From contig NZ_CP062805.1 of the NCBI RefSeq assembly GCF_008801925.2, forward strand, positions 62,001 through 126,000: a stretch of 64,000 bases of DNA. The letters run 5' to 3'. The notes beneath the pieces are model-generated. The model saw only the letters and a program-made list of their open reading frames with translations. It was not told the DNA's origin and did not search any database. A program made the translations under genes and the position numbers. Below are positions 37,027 through 46,186 of this stretch, one piece after another. How positions within the stretch are numbered: position 1 is the first letter of the stretch; each line of letters starts with the position of its first letter. Source of the DNA: Cupriavidus basilensis. Its GTDB lineage: Bacteria; Pseudomonadota; Gammaproteobacteria; Burkholderiales; Burkholderiaceae.

Positions 37027-37950
37027 CTAGCCCTTGGAAAAGAGCTCCATGATCGAATCGCGCAGCCATTGGATTCCTGCATCGCTGCGGCTTCTCTCAT
37101 GCCAGTGAACGCGGATGTCGAAGGTGGGCAGTTGGAGCGGTGTAGGGGTCACGTGGAATCTGTCGAGGTGTTGAATGATGGACAGGCCGCCTTCGGGCAG
37201 CGTCAGCAAGTAGTCGCTCTTGGTCAGCAGGCTTTCGGCTGCCAGGTAGTGCGGCACACTCAATCCGATACGGCGGAACACCCCTTTGGAGCGGAGCACG
37301 CCCTCCACCAGGGCATGCCCGCTGCTCGCCGCATCGATGACCAGGTGCTCTGCCTCGGCGAACTTGGCCAGATCAAGCTTGCGCTGCGCCATGTGGTGCT
37401 CGCGGCGCATGATGGTGAAGAACCGGTCCTTGCGCACGGTGCGGGCATGCACTCTGCCCTTGATCATGGGTAGTGAACCCATGGCGATGTCGACAGCTCC
37501 CGAGGCCAGTCCGTTCTCGACTTCCTCCCACCGAAGCGACTGAATGGCAAGGCGAACACCCGGTGCCTTGCGATTGAGGTGCCCGTGGAGTTCCGGGAGA
37601 AACACCAGTTGGCCGATGTCGGACATATGGAGCTTGAAGACCCGCGTCGATCTTGCGGGGTCGAAACCCGTCGGCTGGACGAGCGCCTGTCTCAGGCCTT
37701 CAAGAAGCGGCTGGATCCTTTTGTACAGGGCGAGGGCTGTATCGGTCGGGGCCACCCCATAGCGAGACCGCACGAAAAGCGGGTCTCCCACCACGTCGCG
37801 CCAGCGCCGCACCATGAGTGAAACGGCGGACTGGCTCATGTCCAGCCGCAGGGCGACCTGGCTCAGATTTCGGGACTCGCAGATGAGGCAGAAAGCATGC
37901 AACTCACCCAGCGACCAGTTGTAGGGGCTCGATGGATCCGCTACGGCCAT
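37027..37950 (-). CDS. LysR-family transcriptional regulator
   Basis: A complete 307-residue regulator. The HTH is at about residues 28-47 (SQVALRLDMSQSAVSLMVRR), followed by the linker helix and an effector domain with the usual hinge segments (FKLHMSDIGQLVFLPEL; DIAMGSLPMIKGRV). It converges on the aminotransferase operon across a terminator and could regulate either that operon or the minus-strand genes upstream of it. The effector is unknown; the overall pattern resembles LysR proteins of aromatic and hydroxy-acid catabolism. Confidence 0.9.
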   Translation of the reverse strand: MAVADPSSPYNWSLGELHAFCLICESRNLSQVALRLDMSQSAVSLMVRRWRDVVGDPLFVRSRYGVAPTDTALALYKRIQPLLEGLRQALVQPTGFDPARSTRVFKLHMSDIGQLVFLPELHGHLNRKAPGVRLAIQSLRWEEVENGLASGAVDIAMGSLPMIKGRVHARTVRKDRFFTIMRREHHMAQRKLDLAKFAEAEHLVIDAASSGHALVEGVLRSKGVFRRIGLSVPHYLAAESLLTKSDYLLTLPEGGLSIIQHLDRFHVTPTPLQLPTFDIRVHWHERSRSDAGIQWLRDSIMELFSKG

Positions 37951-38157
37951 GTTGTCCTCGCTGGCTTTGGTCTTGCCCGGCTCAACCGGCAGCGGCCAAG
38001 AATGCCTTGCCGAAACCTGGCCGAGGCATCAACAAAGGTGGTTTCCGATGACGGCATAGGCGATCAATTCAAAAATCATCCTCGGTGCGGCATGGCTCAC
38101 GGTGTTCGACTTGCCTTGCGTCGGAACATCCGCGATGGGGTTTGCGGCTGCTTGGCG

Positions 38158-38568
38158 CTATACAAAGCCAGTCAGCCGGGAGGCCAATGACTGCAGTTCT
38201 GTCAACGACGGCTCCTTGCGTGGCCATCCCAATGTCACGCCATCACCGTGCTGGCGCGGCAGCACGTGCAGATGCACATGCGGAACCGTCTGCCAACCTG
38301 CTGGCTTGTTCGTCTGCAGCACGGTGATGCCGTCCGGATGGAAGGCAGCTTCGACGGCGCGGGCGATGCGTGTTGCCGTCCGGAACAGCGCGCCAGCTGT
38401 CTCGTCGTCGAGATCGAGAATTGTCTCGACCTGCGCCTTGGTGGCCACAATCACATGGCCGGGGTTGACCTGGCCTGCGTCCATGAAAGCGATCGTTAAA
38501 TCGTCTTCATAGACGATGGCAGCGGGAATCTCGCGCTGAATGATGCGGGTAAAAATCGTGGCACCCAT
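38158..38568 (-). CDS. HIT-family hydrolase
   Basis: A 136-residue histidine-triad protein with the motif HVHLHVLPR near residue 95, start IFTRIIQREIPAAIVYEDD, and the typical N-terminal Hint-like fold. HIT proteins hydrolyse or transfer nucleotidyl groups from AMP conjugates, for instance aminoacyl- or acyl-adenylates. No link to the catabolic genes is evident beyond position; 207 bp to lysR and 78 bp from the quinone-reductase gene on the same strand. Confidence 0.9.
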   Translation of the reverse strand: MGATIFTRIIQREIPAAIVYEDDLTIAFMDAGQVNPGHVIVATKAQVETILDLDDETAGALFRTATRIARAVEAAFHPDGITVLQTNKPAGWQTVPHVHLHVLPRQHGDGVTLGWPRKEPSLTELQSLASRLTGFV

Positions 38569-38646
38569 ATATGTTCCTGCATGAATGTTGTGCCAGACGG
38601 CTGTCGGCGAGGGCCGTGTGTCCGGCTTGCTTTGAGGGGAACCGTC

Positions 38647-39639
38647 CTATCGGATGGTGAGGACGAGCTTCCCGATCACCCCTCTTGACGCGAGCCGGGC
38701 CGCTGCGTCAGCGAAGGATTCGAGAGGGAACGTTTGCATGACGCGCGGGCGCACGAACCCCTGCTGGTAGAGTTGGTTGAGCTTCGCCTGGGCCTCTGCG
38801 ACGAGCTCGGGCGAGTGCATCGGATAGTCCGTCCACTGCATGCCGGCGACGGAGATGTTCTTGAGCAGCAGGTAGGAGCCCTTGATCACCGGAATCTTGC
38901 CGGCGGCAAATCCGATGATCACGGCCCGGCCGCGCCGAGCGAGCTGTCGAATGCACGCATCGAACACGTCGCCACCCACGGGGTCCAGAAATACGTCGGC
39001 ACCTTTGCCGTCTGTAGCGCGATGCACTTGTGCGCGAACGGACTCGGGAAGGTTGGGGACGGACAGGTCGATCACCTCGTCGGCTCCGGATTGGCGCACC
39101 GCTTCCGCCTGGGCTTCCGAAGTCACGCCTGCGAGGACTTTGGCACCAAGCCCCTTGGCGATCTGCACGGCGGCCAGGCCGACGCCTCCGGCGGCGCCAC
39201 TGATCAGTACGGTCTCGCCTTTGCGGAAGCCGCCGCGATCAGTGAGCGCAAAGAACGCCGTCTGGTACACGAGGCCCATCGCAGCCGCATCGACGAAGGG
39301 CATTTCGGTCGGAATCTTGTGCGCGCTCGCCTGCGGAACGGACAGACGACTTGCAAAGCAGCCGTTTTCCACCTGCGCCACGACGTGGTCCCCGCTCTTG
39401 AGTGAGCTCACGTTCGCACCGACCGCCTCCACGATCCCCGCCGCATCCTTCCCAGGGATGAAGGGCGGCTCAGGCAGGACTTGGTATTTCCCGCTCATCA
39501 CCAGGAGATCGGGGAAGTTGATCGACGCGGCCTTGACGCTGATCAGGACGTCGTCGGGGCCGACAACTGGGTCGGTCACCTCTTCGACGCGATGGATGCG
39601 AGGGTCTTCGCTGAATTGACGGATGACTACGGCTTTCAT
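38647..39639 (-). CDS. NADPH:quinone oxidoreductase / zinc-independent medium-chain dehydrogenase
   Basis: A 330-residue medium-chain dehydrogenase/reductase of the quinone oxidoreductase group. It has the N-terminal GroES-like domain (PPFIPGKDAAGIVEAVG), no structural or catalytic zinc Cys cluster, and the NADPH-binding AGGVGLAAVQIAKGLGAKV (AxxGxGxxA type) near residue 150. The C-terminal region ends RLASRGVIGKLVLTIR. It would reduce quinones or enones with NADPH. It is divergent from the MFS gene, sharing the 345-bp region that contains the palindromic operator, so both could be under the same control. Confidence 0.9.
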   Translation of the reverse strand: MKAVVIRQFSEDPRIHRVEEVTDPVVGPDDVLISVKAASINFPDLLVMSGKYQVLPEPPFIPGKDAAGIVEAVGANVSSLKSGDHVVAQVENGCFASRLSVPQASAHKIPTEMPFVDAAAMGLVYQTAFFALTDRGGFRKGETVLISGAAGGVGLAAVQIAKGLGAKVLAGVTSEAQAEAVRQSGADEVIDLSVPNLPESVRAQVHRATDGKGADVFLDPVGGDVFDACIRQLARRGRAVIIGFAAGKIPVIKGSYLLLKNISVAGMQWTDYPMHSPELVAEAQAKLNQLYQQGFVRPRVMQTFPLESFADAAARLASRGVIGKLVLTIR

Positions 39640-39783
39640 GCTGATCGGACGAGGTAGGGGTGGCGGGTGCGCGCTTCAAACCCAACGGTTGTAGCTACCC
39701 CGTTCCGCTGACAATGGGGCGCGCGTCTACGTCATTATGTATGCATCATTGCATATCTCATAACAATATTTCCAAAAAACTAG

Positions 39784-39834
39784 TGTAAACCCCTGTTTTG
39801 TCGCTGCATATACATCAAGATATTGATGTATATG
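39784..39834. promoter_or_regulatory. GTGTAAACCCC box plus perfect 11-6-11 palindrome
   Basis: GTGTAAACCCC (39784-39794) is followed 12 bp later by CATATACATCA (39807-39817), AGATAT, and TGATGTATATG (39824-39834). The two arms are fully complementary. It lies 150 bp upstream of the MFS gene and 168 bp from the divergent quinone-reductase gene. A related pair precedes the ring-opening operon at 41562-41611. Likely the binding site of a dimeric regulator such as a MarR protein. Confidence 0.7.
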
Positions 39835-39984
39835 ATAAGTTCTGCGAAGATGCCGCCGTCGTGAAAACGATGGGCCGCGTGCAGGTCTGTTCAGGCCGCT
39901 TGTGTCTCGCATGAGAGTGCCTGCGCAGTGGGTCCCTGGCCGTGGTTCCGATGCATTCATACCGAAATGAAGGAGACGAGACCG

Positions 39985-41325
39985 ATGCGAGAGATCAACG
40001 TTCACGAACTAGCCGACAAGGCCAAGTTCAACCGCTTCCACGCCAAGGTGCTGGCCTGGTGCTTTCTGGTCATCATCCTTGACGGCTACGACTTGGCGGT
40101 CGCTGGAGCGGCGCTTCCAGCCATCATGAAAGAGATGGGCGTGCAGGCTGCGACCGCCGGATTTATGGCCAGCTCGGCGCTGTTTGGGATGATGTTCGGC
40201 GCCATCTTCCTGGGCGCATTGGCCGACAAGATCGGGCGTCGCTGGACGATCTCGCTGTGCGTCTTTCTCTTCAGCGTGTTCACTGCGGCAGCGGGCTTGA
40301 CCAAGGACCCTGTCACGTTCAGCATTGCGCGCTTCATCGCCGGGCTGGGCATTGGCGGTGTGATGCCGAACATCACCGCACAGATGACGGAGTACGCCCC
40401 GAAGCGGATCCGCAGCTTCCTGACGACCGTCATGTTCTCCGGCTACGCCATCGGCGGAATCCTGGCCGCAGTGCTGGGCAAGCAGTTCATCGCGCAGTTC
40501 GGCTGGCAGATTGTCTTTTTCGCTGCCGGCGCTCCGGTGCTGTTGATTCCCTTCATCCTGAAGTCGATGCCGGAATCGCTGTCGTTTCTGGTGTCCCGGC
40601 GCGACAGCGGGCAGCTGCGTCAGCTTGTCCAGTCCATCGACCCGGCGTTCAAGGTCGGCACGAACGACACGTTCCGCCCGCCTCAGGCGGCTCATTCGGA
40701 ATCGGGCGTGACGGTGGCGCAGCTGTTTCAGGATGGCCGGGGGCTGAGCACGGTGATGTTCTGGGTGGCCTTCTTCACCGGCTTGTTCATGATCTACGCG
40801 CTCAGTACCTGGCTGACGAAGCTGATGGCCATGTCGGGCTACAGCCTGGGTTCCGCGTTGAGTTTCGTCATCGCACTCAATGTGGGGGCGGTGATTGGCT
40901 CGATCGGCGGCGGCTGGCTCGCGGACCGGTTCCACATCAAGTGGGTGGTCGTCTGCATGTACGCGCTTGGGGGCGTTTTCCTGTACATGATGACGCTCAA
41001 GACCTCGACCGAGGTGCTCTATTTCATCATCGCTGCCGTCGGTGCCTGCTCCACGGGCGCGCAAATCGTCGTCTATGCCTACAGCGGCCAGTACTACCCG
41101 TCGGACATCCGCTCGACCGGGATCGGCATGGCGTCGGGCATCGGGCGCCTTGGCGCGATCGCGGCTCCCTTGCTGATCGGGCTGATCGTGTCGCTGCAAC
41201 TTCCGCTTGAGCAGAACTTCCTGGTCATTGGTGCCGCAGGCGTCCTGGGAGCCGCTGCGCTCGCATGCATCAACCATGGCCGATCGGCGTCAGAACTGAC
41301 CCTCAAAACGGGTACCGCCGTGTGA
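39985..41325 (+). CDS. MFS transporter, aromatic acid:H+ symporter (AAHS) family
   Basis: A 446-residue inner-membrane transporter with 12 expected membrane segments. AAHS landmarks: ILDGYDLAVAGAALPAIMKEMG in the first helix and loop, GALADKIGRRWT after helix 2, and the central loop ending at helix 7. Relatives (PcaK, BenK, VanK) import benzoate-type acids by proton symport. Upstream of the ring-opening operon with a matching operator, it probably imports the acid that the ligase activates. ATG 39985 follows AAGGAGACGAG; an ATG at 39967 is less well placed. Confidence 0.92.
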   Translation: MREINVHELADKAKFNRFHAKVLAWCFLVIILDGYDLAVAGAALPAIMKEMGVQAATAGFMASSALFGMMFGAIFLGALADKIGRRWTISLCVFLFSVFTAAAGLTKDPVTFSIARFIAGLGIGGVMPNITAQMTEYAPKRIRSFLTTVMFSGYAIGGILAAVLGKQFIAQFGWQIVFFAAGAPVLLIPFILKSMPESLSFLVSRRDSGQLRQLVQSIDPAFKVGTNDTFRPPQAAHSESGVTVAQLFQDGRGLSTVMFWVAFFTGLFMIYALSTWLTKLMAMSGYSLGSALSFVIALNVGAVIGSIGGGWLADRFHIKWVVVCMYALGGVFLYMMTLKTSTEVLYFIIAAVGACSTGAQIVVYAYSGQYYPSDIRSTGIGMASGIGRLGAIAAPLLIGLIVSLQLPLEQNFLVIGAAGVLGAAALACINHGRSASELTLKTGTAV

Positions 41326-41329
41326 GTGC

Positions 41330-41364
41330 GCCAACGGCTGGGCCTTGGCGGCCCAGCCGTTGGC
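41330..41364 (+). terminator. Strong hairpin after the MFS gene
   Basis: Arms of 15 bp (GCCAACGGCTGGGCC and its exact inverse) enclose the 5-nt loop TTGGC. There is no T-run, but the stem is perfect and GC-rich and ends the MFS unit, so the ring-opening operon has its own promoter. Confidence 0.7.
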
Positions 41365-41561
41365 TGCGCTATTGCGCTTCGAGTCCCGCCTTGCCCTGAG
41401 CCGGATCCCGAACGGCACAGCCGGGGGGGCAAGGGATCCCTTGCGAACCCCGCATGTCCCGGATGCCGCGCAGCGCCGGCGCTGCCGCTGGAGATCTCAC
41501 TCGCACACCTATTTGTGTAGTGATATTGATCTTTTGTGATGACTAATGACCGCAAAAGTAG

Positions 41562-41611
41562 GTATAAACCCCAGATCATTGAAATAATATACATCATGAT
41601 CTTGACGTAAA
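41562..41611. promoter_or_regulatory. GTATAAACCCC box plus TATACATCA palindrome, ring-opening operon
   Basis: GTATAAACCCC (41562-41572) is followed 15 bp later by TATACATCA (41588-41596), TGATCT, and TGACGTAAA (41603-41611), which matches the inverse at 7 of 9 positions. The same order and nearly the same spacing occur at 39784-39834. It lies 53 bp before the operon's first ATG. Confidence 0.65.
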
Positions 41612-41664
41612 TGGGCGAACCCGAGATCATTGAGACCACCCTAGGCCCACCACGAGAGACAAGC

Positions 41665-43695
41665 ATGCCCGCTTATCCACACCTCCTCAGCCCCCTGCGC
41701 GTCGCTGGGGTAGATCTGCCGAACCGCATGGTGATGGGCGCGATGCATACGCGCCTGGAAACGCTGGATCGTCCCCACGAAAGACTGGCTGCCTTCTACG
41801 CAGCCCGCGCCGCGGGTGAGATCGGCCTCATCCTCACCGGTGGCTACTCTCCCGTGCCCGAAGGGGTGATGGACGAAGGCGGTTTGGTGCTGGACAAGCC
41901 CGAGCAGCTGGACGAGCACCGCGTCATCACATCGGCGGTGAACGAGGCCGGTGGCCACATCGTCCTGCAGATTCTTCACGCGGGCCGCTATGCCAAGGTG
42001 CCCACCTGCGTCGCACCTTCGGCCGGCAAGGCGCGGATCAACGTTCATCCACCGCGTCCGCTGACGACCGCGGAGGTCTGGACAACCGTCGAGAGCTTTG
42101 CTCACACATCGGCGCTGGCGGAGCAGGCCGGATATGCAGGCATCGAGATCATGGGTTCCGAGGGCTACCTGATCAATGAGTTCACGGCAGCGTTGACCAA
42201 CCAGCGCGACGACGAGTTCGGCGGGGACTTCGAGCGTCGGATCCGCTTCCCGCTCGAAATCGTCAAGGCCGTGCGGGCGCGGGTCTCCCCGCAGTTCATG
42301 GTCATCTATCGCATCTCGTCCATCGACCTGATGGACGGGGGCATGACCGGCGAGGAAGTTGCCGAATTTGCCCGCCGTGTCGAGGCTGCGGGCGCGGACA
42401 TGATCAACACCGGCATTGGCTGGCATGAGTCGTCCGTGCCGACGATGGCGGCCCCGGTGCCGCGTGCTGCCTGGATCGACGCGATCCGCAACGTCAAGCG
42501 CGCGGTTGGCATTCCGGTCATGGCGTCCAACCGCATCAACGCGCCCGATGTGGCCGAGGAGATCATTGCCTCCGGCGCGGCGGATCTGGTTTCGATGGCC
42601 CGCCCGTTGCTGGCCGACCCTGAGTTCGCCCGCAAGACGCGCGAAGACCGTGCCGACGAAATCAACACCTGCATTGCCTGCAACCAGGCCTGTCTGGATC
42701 GCATCTTCACTGACCGCGTGGCGACTTGCCTGGTCAACCCCAGAGCGGGGCGCGAGATCGAGTTCGACAACAGCAAGACCGCCACTCCCAAGCATTTCGC
42801 CGTTGTCGGCGGTGGGCCCGCGGGCATGGCGTTCGCGATCAACGCCGCCCAGCGCGGACATCGGGTCACGCTGTTCGAGGCGGGCGACCAGTTGGGCGGC
42901 CAACTGAACATGGCCCGCAAGGTGCCCGGCAAGAACGAGTTCAACGAGATGTTGCGGTACTTCCGGGTCACGCTGGAACGCTTGCAGGTGGCCGTGCATC
43001 TGCAAACGCGTGTCGAGGCCGGAGATCTGGCCGGGCGTGTGCGCTCGGGAGAGTTCGACGAGGTGGTGATTGCGACCGGCGTGGTGCCGAGGGAGCCCGA
43101 TATCCGCGGGCTCGATCACTCGAAGGTGGTCAGCTACCTGGATGTGCTGGCCAACGGCGCGCCGGTGGGCAACAAGGTAGCCATCATCGGCGCGGGCGGC
43201 ATTGGCTTTGACGTGGCCGAGTACCTGGTCGGCAATGCCGAGGAGTCGCTCAAGCCACAGGTGTTCATGGATGCCTGGGGGGTGGATACGGGTATCCGCA
43301 GCGCGGGAGGCCTCAAGGCGCCTGCGCAGCACGCGACTGAGCGCGTCATCCACATGTTCCAGCGCAAGCCCGAATCACTGGGCAAGAACCTGGGCAAGTC
43401 CACGGGCTGGATTCTCAAGGCCAAGCTGCGCAAGGCCGATGTGGCCATGACTGCCGGTGCGAGCTACCGGGCGGTCGACGATCAGGGCCTGCACTACAGC
43501 GTGAATGGCGAGGCTCGCGTCTTGGACGCGGACACCGTCATTCTCTGCGCGGGACAGCTGTCGAACCGGGCGCTGTTCGATGGCTTGGCCAAGCGGGGTG
43601 TCAAGGCCCACGTGATCGGCGGAGCGGATGTCGCGGCTGAGTTGGACGCATTGCGCGCCATCGACCAGGCAACGCGCTTGGCGGTTTCGTTCTGA
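41665..43695 (+). CDS. NADH:flavin oxidoreductase / 2,4-dienoyl-CoA reductase (FadH-like)
   Basis: A 676-residue Old-Yellow-Enzyme-type reductase. An N-terminal TIM barrel binds FMN (about 1-340; LQILHAGRYAK, GYLINEFTAALTNQRDDEFGG). A Cys cluster for [4Fe-4S] follows (CIACNQACLDRIFTDRVATC), then FAD/NAD domains (VVGGGPAGMAFAINA; AIIGAGGIGFDVAEYLVG). FadH reduces 2,4-dienoyl-CoA using NADPH. As first gene of a ring-opening operon it may reduce a cyclic dienoyl-CoA or enone. ATG 41665 was chosen because the family begins there; the upstream ATG at 41611 overlaps the operator palindrome. Confidence 0.9.
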   Translation: MPAYPHLLSPLRVAGVDLPNRMVMGAMHTRLETLDRPHERLAAFYAARAAGEIGLILTGGYSPVPEGVMDEGGLVLDKPEQLDEHRVITSAVNEAGGHIVLQILHAGRYAKVPTCVAPSAGKARINVHPPRPLTTAEVWTTVESFAHTSALAEQAGYAGIEIMGSEGYLINEFTAALTNQRDDEFGGDFERRIRFPLEIVKAVRARVSPQFMVIYRISSIDLMDGGMTGEEVAEFARRVEAAGADMINTGIGWHESSVPTMAAPVPRAAWIDAIRNVKRAVGIPVMASNRINAPDVAEEIIASGAADLVSMARPLLADPEFARKTREDRADEINTCIACNQACLDRIFTDRVATCLVNPRAGREIEFDNSKTATPKHFAVVGGGPAGMAFAINAAQRGHRVTLFEAGDQLGGQLNMARKVPGKNEFNEMLRYFRVTLERLQVAVHLQTRVEAGDLAGRVRSGEFDEVVIATGVVPREPDIRGLDHSKVVSYLDVLANGAPVGNKVAIIGAGGIGFDVAEYLVGNAEESLKPQVFMDAWGVDTGIRSAGGLKAPAQHATERVIHMFQRKPESLGKNLGKSTGWILKAKLRKADVAMTAGASYRAVDDQGLHYSVNGEARVLDADTVILCAGQLSNRALFDGLAKRGVKAHVIGGADVAAELDALRAIDQATRLAVSF

Positions 43696-43723
43696 TCTTC
43701 ACCAGTCCCACCCGGAGAAAAGC

Positions 43724-45373
43724 ATGACGAACAAGTTCAAGCAAGACCTCGATAAGAATCCCGGCAACTACCGGCCGCTGACCCCGCTGGGGTTTCTCGA
43801 CCGTGCGGCGGATGTCTATCCAGACCGCATCGCCGTCATCCACGGCGAGCGGCGCTATACCTGGGCCGCGTATGCCGAGCGCTGCCGCAGCCTGGCGCGT
43901 GCCCTGATCGGTGCGGGCATTGAGCGCGGCGACACGGTCGCCATCCTCGCGGCCAATATCCCGGAGATGCTGGAGGCGCAATTTGGCGTGCCGATGGCGG
44001 GCGCGGTCGTCAACTCCATCAATATCCGCCTGGATGCGGCAGCGATCGCCTTCATCCTGCAGCACTCGGAGACCCGTTTGCTGTTGGTGGATCAGCAGTT
44101 TGCAGATGTGGCGCGTGCGGCGGTGAAGCTTTCCGGCATGCAGATGGATGTCGTGGACATCCGTGGCAGCGACGTCCCCGATGCCGAGCCGGTCGGCGTG
44201 ATCGACTACGAGAGCTTCTTGGCTAATGCGCCGGCTGATGCGCAGCTGCGGTACCCCGAGGACGAGTGGGATGCCGTCGCGTTGAACTACACCTCGGGAA
44301 CCACGGGCAATCCGAAGGGGGTGGTCTACCACCACCGCGCGGCCTATCTCAATGCCCTGGGCACCGCCATCTATGCGCGGCTGAACATCGGAACGCCGGT
44401 CTATCTGTGGACCTTGCCCTTGTTCCATTGCAACGGCTGGTGCTATGCCTGGGCCATGGCAGCCGTGGGCGGCACGAACGTGTGCTTGCGCAAGGTTGTC
44501 GCCGAAGACATCTACGAAGCCATCGGCCGACATGGCGTGACGCATTTCTGTGGTGCGCCGGCGGTGCTGAGTTCGCTGGTGGCTGGCAAGCCGCAGAACT
44601 GGAGCAATCCAAGCTCACCCATTCTGGTTGCTTGCGCCGGTGCCTCGCCGCCGGTGTCAGTGATCGCGCAAACCGAGGCGCTGGGTTTCGAGGTGCTGCA
44701 TGTATATGGCATGACCGAACAGCACGGCGTCAACACGGTGTGCGTGACCCAGGATTCCTGGGCCGCCATGGCGCCGGAGGAGAGGTCGCGCCACATGGGC
44801 CGCCAGGGCGTGCGCACGGCCGTGGCGGGAGACATGATCGTGGCCAATCCCCATACCCTCCAGCCGGTGTCGCGGGACGGCAAGACGATTGGCGAGGTGT
44901 TGTTCCGCGGGAACCTGGGCATGAAGGGCTACCTCAAGAATCCCGAGGCCACACGCGAGGCCTTCCAGGGCGGCTGGATGCACAGCGGTGACCTGGCCGT
45001 GGTGCACGAGGACGGCTACATCGAGATCAAGGACCGCTCCAAGGACATCATCATCTCCGGTGGCGAGAACGTCTCGTCCATCGAGGTCGAAGAAGTGCTG
45101 TTCACGCATCCGGCGGTGTTCCAGGTCGCAGTGGTCGCTGTGCCTGATGCGAAGTGGGGTGAAGTGCCCTGTGCTGTGCTGGAACTGCATCCGCAGTACG
45201 TAGGCACGCTGACGCAGGAGGAGGTCATCCAGTTCTGCCGCTCCAGGCTTCCGGGCTTCAAGACACCCAAGCACGTGATCTTCGAGCCGATCGTGCGCAC
45301 CGCGACCGGCAAGCTCCAGAAATTCAAGCTGCGCGACCATGTCGCTCAGGTCATCGCCAACCGCAACTACTGA
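43724..45373 (+). CDS. Acyl-CoA ligase (AMP-forming), candidate alicyclic acid-CoA ligase
   Basis: A 549-residue ANL-family ligase that adenylates an acid and transfers it to CoA. The P-loop is YTSGTTGNPKG (about residue 185), the A5 motif YGMTEQHG, A7 SGDLAVVHEDGYIEIKDRSKD, and the catalytic Lys is in TATGKLQKFKLR. It is closest in pattern to medium-chain/methylmercaptopropionate-type ligases. In the position that AliA holds in the cyclohexanecarboxylate pathway, it would activate the imported acid. The ribosome-binding site GGAG precedes ATG 43724. Confidence 0.88.
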   Translation: MTNKFKQDLDKNPGNYRPLTPLGFLDRAADVYPDRIAVIHGERRYTWAAYAERCRSLARALIGAGIERGDTVAILAANIPEMLEAQFGVPMAGAVVNSINIRLDAAAIAFILQHSETRLLLVDQQFADVARAAVKLSGMQMDVVDIRGSDVPDAEPVGVIDYESFLANAPADAQLRYPEDEWDAVALNYTSGTTGNPKGVVYHHRAAYLNALGTAIYARLNIGTPVYLWTLPLFHCNGWCYAWAMAAVGGTNVCLRKVVAEDIYEAIGRHGVTHFCGAPAVLSSLVAGKPQNWSNPSSPILVACAGASPPVSVIAQTEALGFEVLHVYGMTEQHGVNTVCVTQDSWAAMAPEERSRHMGRQGVRTAVAGDMIVANPHTLQPVSRDGKTIGEVLFRGNLGMKGYLKNPEATREAFQGGWMHSGDLAVVHEDGYIEIKDRSKDIIISGGENVSSIEVEEVLFTHPAVFQVAVVAVPDAKWGEVPCAVLELHPQYVGTLTQEEVIQFCRSRLPGFKTPKHVIFEPIVRTATGKLQKFKLRDHVAQVIANRNY

Positions 45374-45400
45374 CTCGTTTTACTACAGGAGAGCATTCCT

Positions 45401-46168
45401 ATGCGTGGACTCAAAGACAAAGTCGCCATCATCACTGGCGCAGCCGGCGGCATCGGGCGCAGCCTGGTGCAACGCTTCCTGGAAGAGGGCGCGCGCGTTG
45501 CCGCCCTGGATCTGAACCAGGCCGGCCTCGATGAACTCAAGGGCCAGTTCCAGCAGTACGCGGGTCAACTGGCCACGGTTCAGCTGGACATCACGGATCA
45601 CGATGCGGTTGCCAAGGCCGTGCAGAGGATCCATGCCGACCTCAAGCAGATCGACATCCTGGTCAACAACGCTGGCTGGGACGTGGCCATGCAGTTCGTC
45701 GAGACCACTCCCGATCTGTGGGACAAGCTGATCGCGATCAACCTCAAGGGGCCGCTGAGCCTGCAGCACGCCGTGGTTCCTCTCATGGTGGAGGCTGGTG
45801 GCGGCAAGATCGTCAACATCGCCTCCGATGCGGGCCGCGTCGGCTCGTCGGGAGAATCGGTCTACGCTGCTTGCAAGGGCGGCATCATCGCCTTCAGCAA
45901 GACGCTGGCACGCGAGACCGCGCGCAACAACGTGCGCGTCAACGTGGTGTGTCCCGGTCCGACCGACACCGCGCTGCTGCAGTCCTTCACGGGTGGCGGT
46001 GAGTTCGGCCAGAAGATCTACGACGGCCTGAAGCGTGCCATCCCCCTCAAACGCCTCGGCCAGCCCGAGGACATTCCCGGCGCCGTGGCGTTCCTCTCGA
46101 GTGACGATGCCAACTTCATCACCGGCCAGGTCATGTCGGTGTCCGGTGGCCTGACCATGCACGGCTAA
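45401..46168 (+). CDS. badH: 2-hydroxycyclohexanecarboxyl-CoA dehydrogenase (BadH-type SDR)
   Basis: A 255-residue SDR, the same length as BadH of Rhodopseudomonas palustris. Cofactor motif TGAAGGIG, NNAG in LVNNAGWD, Ser in IASDAGRVGSSGES, and active-site YAACKGG (YxxxK) are all present. BadH oxidises 2-hydroxycyclohexane-1-carboxyl-CoA to the 2-keto compound. It is directly followed by a BadI-type hydrolase (18 bp), the diagnostic neighbour, and preceded by a CoA ligase. Whether the ring here carries substituents cannot be told from sequence. Confidence 0.85.
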   Translation: MRGLKDKVAIITGAAGGIGRSLVQRFLEEGARVAALDLNQAGLDELKGQFQQYAGQLATVQLDITDHDAVAKAVQRIHADLKQIDILVNNAGWDVAMQFVETTPDLWDKLIAINLKGPLSLQHAVVPLMVEAGGGKIVNIASDAGRVGSSGESVYAACKGGIIAFSKTLARETARNNVRVNVVCPGPTDTALLQSFTGGGEFGQKIYDGLKRAIPLKRLGQPEDIPGAVAFLSSDDANFITGQVMSVSGGLTMHG

Positions 46169-46186
46169 CCCCATCAGGAGACGAAC

